Origin: Bacteroidota bacterium | Lineage (GTDB): Bacteria; Bacteroidota; Bacteroidia; Flavobacteriales_F; PHOS-HE28 | Direction: 5' to 3' | DNA: 6,023 nucleotides | Assembly (NCBI GenBank): GCA_963169595.1 | Contig: CAUJFM010000211.1 | Span: 1 to 6,023 of the forward strand | Part shown: positions 1 through 5,524 of the stretch, piece by piece | Layout: each line of letters starts with the position of its first letter | Numbering within the stretch: position 1 is the first letter of the stretch | Notes under the pieces: generated by a model | Databases searched by the model: none | What the model was told of the DNA's origin: nothing | Seen by the model: only the letters and a program-made list of their open reading frames with translations | Made by a program: the position numbers and the translations under genes

Positions 1-786
1 CCGCACCACTGGGCCTTGTACCATGCCCGGCTCAGCTTCAGCCTCAACGTGAAGCTGCTATCGCCGCTGGAGGTGTGCCAGGCCGCCGTGGATGCCCACC
101 TGGCCGATCCGCAGCGCATCGCTCTGGCGCAGGTGGAGGGCTTCGTTCGGCAGATCATCGGCTGGCGCGAGTACATGCGCGGGGTCTACTGGGCGCAGAT
201 GCCCCGCTTTGCCGAGCGCAACTTCTTCGGGCACGACCGCGCGCTGCCCCAGTGGTTCTGGACCGGACGCACCCGCATGGCCTGCCTGCGCGACGCCATC
301 ACTGGCAGCCTCACCAACGCGTACGCGCACCACATCCAACGCCTGATGGTCACCGGCAACTTCGCGCTGCTCGCCGGTGTGCACCCCGATGAGGTGGACC
401 GCTGGTACCTCGGCATCTACATCGATGCCATCGAGTGGGTGGAGATCACCAACACACGCGGCATGAGCCAGTTCGCCGACGGTGGCATCGTGGGCACCAA
501 GCCCTATGTGAGCAGCGGGGCCTACCTCCACAAGATGGGCCACTACTGCGGCACCTGCCATTACAACGTGAACGACCGCACCGGCCCGCGTGCCTGTCCC
601 TTCAACGCGCTGTACTGGCACTTCCTGGCGCGCAACCGCGAACGCTTCCTCAGCGAGGAGGCGCGGCCCGGCATGATGGTGCGCCTGGGGATGCCCTACC
701 GCACGTGGGACCGGATGCCCGCCGCCACGCGCCAGGCCCTGCTCGACAAGGGCGATGACCTGTTGATGCACATCGAGGAGCTATGA
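1..786 (+). CDS. Iron-sulfur bacterial cryptochrome/photolyase, predicted (6-4) photolyase, 3' part
   Basis: C-terminal 261 codons of an FeS-BCP/PhrB-type photolyase, a cytosolic flavoenzyme that uses blue light and FAD to repair UV lesions, typically (6-4) photoproducts. The frame is open to base 1, so the N-terminal antenna-binding half lies outside the window (family members are about 500 residues); the TTG at base 16 is internal. Counting codons from base 1, four cysteines C95, C183, C186 and C199 have the spacing of the [4Fe-4S] ligands of Agrobacterium PhrB (350, 438, 441, 454, from memory). The same constant offset of 255 places H110-H111 on the PhrB histidine pair, M155 and Y169 on lesion-pocket residues, and W87, W135, Y136 and Y175 on its electron-transfer residues. 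Other hallmarks are GWREYMRG and MSQFADGG. The enzyme therefore looks intact and active. It overlaps the next gene by ATGA, suggesting an operon. Confidence 0.95.
   Translation, partial: PHHWALYHARLSFSLNVKLLSPLEVCQAAVDAHLADPQRIALAQVEGFVRQIIGWREYMRGVYWAQMPRFAERNFFGHDRALPQWFWTGRTRMACLRDAITGSLTNAYAHHIQRLMVTGNFALLAGVHPDEVDRWYLGIYIDAIEWVEITNTRGMSQFADGGIVGTKPYVSSGAYLHKMGHYCGTCHYNVNDRTGPRACPFNALYWHFLARNRERFLSEEARPGMMVRLGMPYRTWDRMPAATRQALLDKGDDLLMHIEEL
775..786 (+). promoter_or_regulatory. ATGA stop-start overlap coupling the two photolyase genes
   Basis: The ATG of the DASH gene (783-785) shares its last two bases with the TGA of the FeS photolyase gene (784-786). A purine-rich GAGGAG ends two bases before the ATG. 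It also encodes glutamates of the upstream protein and is closer than a normal Shine-Dalgarno spacing. There is no room for a separate promoter right at the junction, so coupled translation from one mRNA is the simplest reading. Confidence 0.75.
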
Positions 787-2051
787 GCCGCGCCATCCTC
801 TGGTTCCGTAACGACCTGCGTCTGGCGGACCATCCCGCGCTCACCGCCGCATGCGCCGCGCATGAGGAGGTGCTGCCCGTGCTCATCATCGACCCCCGGC
901 AGCACGAGGCCTCCCCCTTCGGCTTCGACCGTTCAGGACCGTTCCGCCGCCGCTTCCTGAAGGAGAGCATCGCCGACCTGGATGCCCAGCTGCGCGCGAA
1001 GGGCAGCGCGCTGCATGTGCGCGTGGGCGAACCCGCCGCCGAACTGGCCCACCTCAGCGAGGTCTGGGGAACCCGGGTGGTGCACGCCCAACAGTTGTAC
1101 GCGTGGGAGGAGCAGGAACAGGAGCGTGCCGTGGCGGCCGCGCTCGACCTGCGCCTGCATGCGCCCAACACCCTGTTACTGCCCGGAGACCTGCCTTTCA
1201 CGGTGGAAAAGCTGCCACACGTGTTCACCGCCTTCCGGCACAAGGTGGAGAAGGGGAGCCCGGTGCGTCCGCTGCTGCCCGAACCCGACCGGCTGCGATC
1301 GCCGGCAGCGTGGAAAGGTCGCGCGCTGGAGGACAGTGCACTGCCCGTGCAGGCCAGCGCCGATGACCCGCGCGCTGTGATGCACTTCACCGGTGGACGC
1401 ACGGCCGGACTGGAGCGGCTGACGCACTACCTCGGTCCGGAAAGGCACCTCTCCCACTACAAGGAGACCCGCAACGCGCTGCTGGGCGCGGACAACAGCA
1501 GCAAGCTCAGCCCCTGGCTCGCGACCGGTGCCCTCAGCGCGCGCGAAGTGTGGCACGCGGTGAAGCACTACGAGGCCGAGCACGGTGCCAACGAGAGCAC
1601 GTACTGGCTGGTGTTCGAGCTGCTCTGGCGCGACTTCTTCCAGTTCACCGCGGCGAAGCACGGACGCGACCTCTTCCTGCGTGGTGGCATCGCGCGGAAG
1701 CCTCCCACCGGCAACGCCGATCTCCGTCGTTTCTCCGCTTGGTGCGAGGGCCGCACCGGTCAGCCCTTCATCGACGCGAACATGCGCGAGCTGGCCGCCA
1801 CCGGATGGATGAGCAACCGCGGCCGGCAGAACGCGGCCAGCTACCTGGTGCACGACCTGGGCCTCGACTGGCGCATGGGTGCGTGGTGGTTCGAGCACCT
1901 CCTGATTGACCACGACCCGTGCAGCAACTGGGGCAACTGGCAGTACGTGGCCGGTGTGGGCAACGACCCGCGGGAAGGGCGCCGCTTCGACCCCGAACGG
2001 CAGGCGGGGATGTACGATGCGGACGGCAGCTACGTCCGGCTTTGGTCGTGA
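783..2051 (+). CDS. DASH-type cryptochrome / single-strand DNA photolyase
   Basis: A 422-residue cryptochrome-DASH, a cytosolic FAD enzyme of the photolyase superfamily; characterised members repair cyclobutane pyrimidine dimers in single-stranded or looped DNA. The N-terminal Rossmann-like photolyase domain covers about residues 1-130 (ILWFRNDLR at 5-13). The segment LPHVFTAFRHK (144-154) is the DASH region near the folate antenna. The FAD-binding domain runs from about 200 to the end, with HYKETRNALLG (225-235), FELLWRDFF (278-286), GWMSNRGRQN (341-350) and the DASH signature SNWGNWQYVAGVGNDPR (381-397). N382 aligns with the flavin-facing Asn378 of E. coli photolyase, W363 with Trp359 and W386 with Trp382. 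The Trp306 position is glycine (G310). The protein stops soon after YVRLW, shorter than many relatives. The ATG overlaps the upstream photolyase stop; GAGGAG at 775-780 is only two bases from the ATG, so reinitiation is more likely than a classical ribosome site. Confidence 0.96.
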   Translation: MSRAILWFRNDLRLADHPALTAACAAHEEVLPVLIIDPRQHEASPFGFDRSGPFRRRFLKESIADLDAQLRAKGSALHVRVGEPAAELAHLSEVWGTRVVHAQQLYAWEEQEQERAVAAALDLRLHAPNTLLLPGDLPFTVEKLPHVFTAFRHKVEKGSPVRPLLPEPDRLRSPAAWKGRALEDSALPVQASADDPRAVMHFTGGRTAGLERLTHYLGPERHLSHYKETRNALLGADNSSKLSPWLATGALSAREVWHAVKHYEAEHGANESTYWLVFELLWRDFFQFTAAKHGRDLFLRGGIARKPPTGNADLRRFSAWCEGRTGQPFIDANMRELAATGWMSNRGRQNAASYLVHDLGLDWRMGAWWFEHLLIDHDPCSNWGNWQYVAGVGNDPREGRRFDPERQAGMYDADGSYVRLWS

Positions 2052-2638
2052 ACCGGTGCCAGCAGGCGCTCCACGGGAGCGCGCGTGAGCACACCAAGTA
2101 ACAGTCCACCAGTGAGCAGGGAGCCGAAGGCCATGATGATGGTGATGCTGTACGGTAGCGTTGCCTTCCATGCATTGCTCGCCCAAAGCAGGCCCATGGT
2201 GTACCCATAGGCCACCAGCCAGGCCACGACATGGCGCAGCACCCAGTGGCCCCTTGCACCGGCGACCACCCCCACGGACCTTGCCTGCAGCGCGGCGGCC
2301 AGGACAGCGCCCAGCACCGTGGCGATCGGAAGCACTTGTTCAGGCTTCAGCGCGGAGATGTACATCAGCCCATCGGCCAGCACATAGGGCACCCCGAAAC
2401 CAACCACCATCGCGCGCACCCATGTACCCTTGGGCACACGATGACCAAGGGTCCGGCCCGGCATGACCCCCACGCCGAGCGACATGCCCAGGCCCACCAC
2501 CAACTGACCGGTCCAGCCCAGGTCGAAGCTCTCCAAGAGCACGGCGAGGCCGACCACCAGCAGCACACCGAGCACCCACCCGATGCCGGTGAACAGCACC
2601 CAACGGGAACGATGCAGTGGGTCCACGGGGTGGTGCAT
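2030..2638 (-). CDS. Hypothetical integral membrane protein, six predicted helices
   Basis: A 202-residue protein that I do not recognise. Reading hydrophobicity by eye gives about six membrane segments at residues 13-35, 42-60, 76-96, 101-118, 133-153 and 160-185. They are joined by short, often basic loops, for example GRTLGHRVPKGTWVR at 61-75. The short N-terminus (MHHPVDPLHRSR) shows no signal peptide. G, V, L and A dominate the helices, and no catalytic or transporter motif is evident. The coding case rests on regular alternation of hydrophobic stretches and charged loops, the lack of a better frame over the 589 bases between the photolyase operon and the divergent region, and a reasonable ATG at 2638. 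No Shine-Dalgarno is visible, as is common in Bacteroidota. Its stop lies inside the DASH gene (22-base tail-to-tail overlap), and it is divergent from the large secreted-protein gene. Confidence 0.78.
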   Translation of the reverse strand: MHHPVDPLHRSRWVLFTGIGWVLGVLLVVGLAVLLESFDLGWTGQLVVGLGMSLGVGVMPGRTLGHRVPKGTWVRAMVVGFGVPYVLADGLMYISALKPEQVLPIATVLGAVLAAALQARSVGVVAGARGHWVLRHVVAWLVAYGYTMGLLWASNAWKATLPYSITIIMAFGSLLTGGLLLGVLTRAPVERLLAPVHDQSRT

Positions 2639-2643
2639 GTCAA

Positions 2644-2651
2644 CGAATGTA
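2644..2651 (-). promoter_or_regulatory. Weak candidate -7 box for the membrane protein gene
   Basis: Read on the minus strand this is TACATTCG, one mismatch from the Bacteroidota -7 consensus TAnnTTTG. It ends five bases before the ATG at 2638, so transcription would begin at or next to the start codon and the message would be nearly leaderless. I see no convincing -33 TTG at the usual distance. This is only a suggestion. Confidence 0.2.
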
Positions 2652-2665
2652 GCCGAGCTGCCCGA

Positions 2666-2681
2666 TCGGTCACCTGACCGA
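2666..2681. promoter_or_regulatory. 16-bp perfect palindrome, candidate operator in the divergent intergenic region
   Basis: TCGGTCA and its exact reverse complement TGACCGA flank a two-base CC centre. The dyad lies 27 bases upstream of the membrane protein start, near the place its -33 element would occupy, and about 70 bases upstream of the -7 box of the secreted-protein gene. Seven-base perfect arms with a short spacer are typical of sites for dimeric helix-turn-helix regulators. No regulator gene is in the window, so the binding partner is unknown. A transcribed hairpin is the alternative. Confidence 0.4.
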
Positions 2682-2751
2682 ACACACTGCCCCCTGTGCT
2701 ACGACATGAACCGCCCGGCCCAGCCCCTGGAACCTTGAAGTGCCACAGCAG

Positions 2752-2759
2752 TACGTTTG
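2752..2759 (+). promoter_or_regulatory. Bacteroidota -7 promoter box (TAnnTTTG) for the secreted propeller protein
   Basis: TACGTTTG matches the Bacteroidota primary sigma factor -7 consensus exactly. The -33 element is weak: the only nearby TTG (2735-2737) is 14 bases away, shorter than the usual spacing of about 19-21. Transcription would begin around 2764-2767, leaving a 5' leader under 20 bases before the ATG at 2783. AGGA at 2768-2771 is a possible weak ribosome contact 11 bases before the ATG. Confidence 0.55.
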
Positions 2760-2782
2760 GGAACGATAGGACCTCCTACCCG

Positions 2783-5455
2783 ATGATCAAGCGCATCCTG
2801 CTTCAACGTGCTGTGCAGGCCATGGGCCTGTGTGTCCTCCTGCTCACCCAGGTCGTGCACGGCCAGCAACCCCAGTTGATCTGGGACGAGACCTACTACA
2901 CCGGCAACAGCACCAATACGGGCAAGCGGGTGGTGCTCGGCGATGCCGATGACGTGTATGTGCTCGGTGAGGACGGTGTATACAATGCCTACCTGGCGCG
3001 TTACCGCAGTTACGATGGCGCCCCGCAATGGCAGGTGCAATGGGACAGCGTGACCAATGCTGTGGACCTGGTGCGGGGTGCGAATGGGACGCTCTTTGCG
3101 ACCTGGGTGCACTACAACGCACCGTTCAACTCGCCGCTTGACATCGGTGTGGGCGCCTGGGACAGCGATGGTACGCCGCTGTGGACCTTCTATTGGAACG
3201 ACTCGCTGAGCCGGGACGACATCGTGAAGGATATCCACCTGGATCCCAATGGCAACGTGCTGCTCTGCGCCACCACCGAGGAGCTGTCCGGAAACCCGAG
3301 CGTGTTCAACAACGTCAGCGTGCTGAAGCTGGACCCCAACGGCAACCTGTTGTGGCGCCGCACTTGGAACGGCACACTGAACAACGACGACGAGCCCAAC
3401 GCCATCACCTGCGATGCGGCGGGCAACATCTACGTGACCGGTTACACCACCAATGCGGGACTCGCCGGACAGGACCTGTTGCTGCTGAAGTACAGCCCCA
3501 CCGGGGTGCTGCAATGGGTGGAGAGCATCAACCGCAACCCAGGCTTCGGTTCGCACGTGGATGTCGGCCAGCGCCTACTGGTGCACAGCAACGGACAGAT
3601 CGTGGTGGCCGCGCTCACCGAGAGCCAGGGCGCCGTGAACCTTTCGGACATCAGCCTGTATGCCTTCAACAGCAATGGCGACATCCAGTGGCCCTTCCAT
3701 TACAACATCCAGACCGAAGAGGAAGTATTGGACCTGGAGGAGGGGCTCAATGGGGACCTCTTCGCGCTGGGCCGCTTCAGCGCCATCGCCGGTGATGGCG
3801 AGGTCGTGGTGCGTGTGAGCTCGAACGGCGGGCTGGTATGGGCCAGCACCTATGCGACCGCGGGCCTGGACAGCCGCTTTCCCAAAGCACTGGCCGTATC
3901 GCCCGATGGCAACGTGATCACCACCGGCCATGTGGGCGACCAATTGCTGCGCGACGCCTATGCGCGTTGCTACGATGCGGAGGGGACCGCTCTGTGGACG
4001 TACCGCTACACGGCTACGAACAGCTTCAATGAAGAGGAGGGCCGCGATGTGGTCGTGGGTCCGAATCGCGCCATCTATGTCACCGGCATGAACGATCAGC
4101 AGGCCACCTCGCAGATACGGGGCGTCACGTTCTGCCTGTGCCCCGTGGATGAAGGCATATGCCTGCTGGCCCCCCTGGTGCGTCCGGCATTCCAAGCGAC
4201 CGCCATGGCCGGCCTGGACATCGATCAGGATGGCTGGCGCGACCTGGTGTTCGATGTGCCCTTTCAGACCTCGCTGGGTGTCTATCTGAACGGCCCCGAC
4301 GGCTTCACGCTTTCGTTCCCGGTGGTGCTGCCTGGCACCCCAACCCTGTTGGCGACCGGCGATCTGGACCAGGATGGCGATGAGGACATTGTAGCAGGCA
4401 CCTTCGGTGGTGCCGACCTGCAGGTGGTGGTGAACAACAACGGGACACTGGCCTACAGCGGCACCGTGCCCATCGGCGACGGTGTGCTGGACCTGGTGGT
4501 GGCCGACCTGGACGGGCAGAACGGTCCGGACGTGGTGGCCGTGAAGAACACCCCACCCTACCTGTACGTGCTGCTGAATAATGGCGATGGCAGCCTCACC
4601 ACCACAACGCCCACCGGCGTGCCCAACCCCTACCGCGTGGCGGTGGGCGATGTGAGCGGCGATGGCGTACCCGACCTGCTGATCGGCCGCGTGGTGAACG
4701 ACAACATCCACCTGATGCTGGGCAACGGCGACGGAACCTTCGGGGCACCCGTGGGGTATGAGAGCGGGTTGACGGGAGCGGCCTTGGTCGGCATCGGCGA
4801 CTTCGACTTCGATGGCCACAACGACCTGGTGACCTGCAACGGCATGGACAGTTGGGCCGTACGTCCGGGCTTGGGCGATGGCAACTTCGGACCTGCCATC
4901 ACGGGCATCGCTGGCGCGGTCCACCGCTTCCTCATCGCGCCTTTCGCCGAGGACAGCACCTTGCGCTTGATCACAGGCAACTCCGCCGCCACACGCCAGG
5001 TGCGCTTCAGTCCATGCAGCAACACTTACAATGCGACCGACCTCTGGACCACCCCCGTTGGTAACCACCTCGTGGAAGTGGCCGACTGGAGCAACGACGG
5101 CAGCCCCGATCTCCTCAGCTTCTACACCCAAGGCGATATCCGCATCTGGCGCAATTGCGATACGCTGGGTGTGGTCACTGCGGTGAAGCCGTCAACGCGC
5201 ATGCCAGCGACCAACACGCTCACGCTCTTCCCGATACCGGCGCAAGACCAGGTCACGTTGATACGCCCAGCGGACGCTGTGGGCACCGCACGGGTCACTA
5301 TCACGACACTGCGGGGCGAGATGGTCCAGCACTTCACCTCCACCAGCACGCACCACACCCTTCCCCTGCACGAACTGGCAGCCGGCGTGTACCAGGTGCA
5401 CTACCGCACAGCGGGCGGCACATGGATGGGACGGTTGGTGATCGGAACGCCCTAA
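2783..5455 (+). CDS. Secreted double beta-propeller protein with T9SS type A sorting domain
   Basis: 890-residue exported protein. The ATG at 2783 is preferred over an in-frame GTG at 2696 because it starts directly with a signal peptide (MIKR, hydrophobic core about 12-25, likely cleavage near VHG-QQ at 25-29) and follows the TAnnTTTG box. Residues about 31-453 hold SBBP-like beta-propeller repeats: D.nGN.Y.TG half-units alternate with LLKy...G.LqW half-units (e.g. GNIYVTGYT at 214-222). Residues about 470-792 hold seven FG-GAP/VCBS-type repeats, six with calcium-loop aspartates (e.g. DIDQDGWRD at 479-487, DLDQDGDED at 527-535). Residues about 812-890 form the T9SS tail: LTLFPIPAQDQVTL, VTITTLRGEMVQ, then AAGVYQVHY and RLVI near the end. 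Family knowledge predicts Sec export, T9SS passage across the outer membrane, then surface attachment or release. Adhesion or ligand binding is plausible; no catalytic motif was seen. The gene appears monocistronic. Confidence 0.93.
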   Translation: MIKRILLQRAVQAMGLCVLLLTQVVHGQQPQLIWDETYYTGNSTNTGKRVVLGDADDVYVLGEDGVYNAYLARYRSYDGAPQWQVQWDSVTNAVDLVRGANGTLFATWVHYNAPFNSPLDIGVGAWDSDGTPLWTFYWNDSLSRDDIVKDIHLDPNGNVLLCATTEELSGNPSVFNNVSVLKLDPNGNLLWRRTWNGTLNNDDEPNAITCDAAGNIYVTGYTTNAGLAGQDLLLLKYSPTGVLQWVESINRNPGFGSHVDVGQRLLVHSNGQIVVAALTESQGAVNLSDISLYAFNSNGDIQWPFHYNIQTEEEVLDLEEGLNGDLFALGRFSAIAGDGEVVVRVSSNGGLVWASTYATAGLDSRFPKALAVSPDGNVITTGHVGDQLLRDAYARCYDAEGTALWTYRYTATNSFNEEEGRDVVVGPNRAIYVTGMNDQQATSQIRGVTFCLCPVDEGICLLAPLVRPAFQATAMAGLDIDQDGWRDLVFDVPFQTSLGVYLNGPDGFTLSFPVVLPGTPTLLATGDLDQDGDEDIVAGTFGGADLQVVVNNNGTLAYSGTVPIGDGVLDLVVADLDGQNGPDVVAVKNTPPYLYVLLNNGDGSLTTTTPTGVPNPYRVAVGDVSGDGVPDLLIGRVVNDNIHLMLGNGDGTFGAPVGYESGLTGAALVGIGDFDFDGHNDLVTCNGMDSWAVRPGLGDGNFGPAITGIAGAVHRFLIAPFAEDSTLRLITGNSAATRQVRFSPCSNTYNATDLWTTPVGNHLVEVADWSNDGSPDLLSFYTQGDIRIWRNCDTLGVVTAVKPSTRMPATNTLTLFPIPAQDQVTLIRPADAVGTARVTITTLRGEMVQHFTSTSTHHTLPLHELAAGVYQVHYRTAGGTWMGRLVIGTP

Positions 5456-5473
5456 GCTGCGTTCGTCAGCAGC
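5456..5473 (+). terminator. Small hairpin just after the propeller gene, weak terminator candidate
   Basis: GCTGC (5456-5460) begins right after the TAA and pairs with GCAGC (5469-5473) across an eight-base loop. No T-run follows, so it does not look like a classical intrinsic terminator. It may be chance. Confidence 0.15.
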
Positions 5474-5481
5474 CTTGAACA

Positions 5482-5524
5482 GGGTGGGGCCTAATAGGTA
5501 ACCGTCACCCCGAGGCCCCATCCC
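5482..5524. terminator. GC-rich inverted repeat at the convergent gene junction, possible bidirectional terminator
   Basis: GGGGCCT (5486-5492) is the exact reverse complement of AGGCCCC (5513-5519). The stem extends outward by T5485-A5520 and GGG/CCC (5482-5484 with 5522-5524) with a single bulged T at 5521, giving about 11 pairs around a 20-base loop. It spans the last codons and stop of the minus-strand gene and lies 27 bases past the plus-strand gene's stop. Being near-symmetric it could end transcription from both sides. No flanking T-tract is present, which lowers confidence. Confidence 0.35.

Noticed and set aside
58..771. Long minus-strand open frame opposite the FeS photolyase
   Set aside because: Its translation is rich in H, A, V and G without domain logic, and it lies wholly opposite a gene with clear conserved residues; a by-product of GC-rich codon bias.
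2132..2147. Short GATGATGATGGTGATG run
   Set aside because: Encodes hydrophobic residues of the membrane protein on the minus strand; too short and imperfect to be a meaningful microsatellite.
1176..2186. 336-codon minus-strand open frame opposite the DASH gene
   Set aside because: Low-complexity composition, no motif, antisense to a well-supported gene and in conflict with the membrane protein frame.
2231..2677. 148-codon plus-strand frame between the two main plus-strand genes
   Set aside because: The translation is histidine-, proline- and glutamine-rich and opposes the hydrophobic membrane protein frame, which is far more protein-like.
2696..2782. Upstream GTG start for the secreted protein
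   Set aside because: It would put 29 non-hydrophobic residues before a good signal peptide, and the likely promoter box lies inside it.
2699..3556. 285-codon minus-strand open frame crossing the promoter region
   Set aside because: Antisense to the signal peptide and first propeller; H/V/G-rich composition without fold features.
3575..5131. 518-codon minus-strand open frame inside the propeller gene
   Set aside because: Despite its length it reads as a shadow: GC-rich third positions remove antisense stops. It has no recognisable domain, whereas the plus strand has two repeat domains there.
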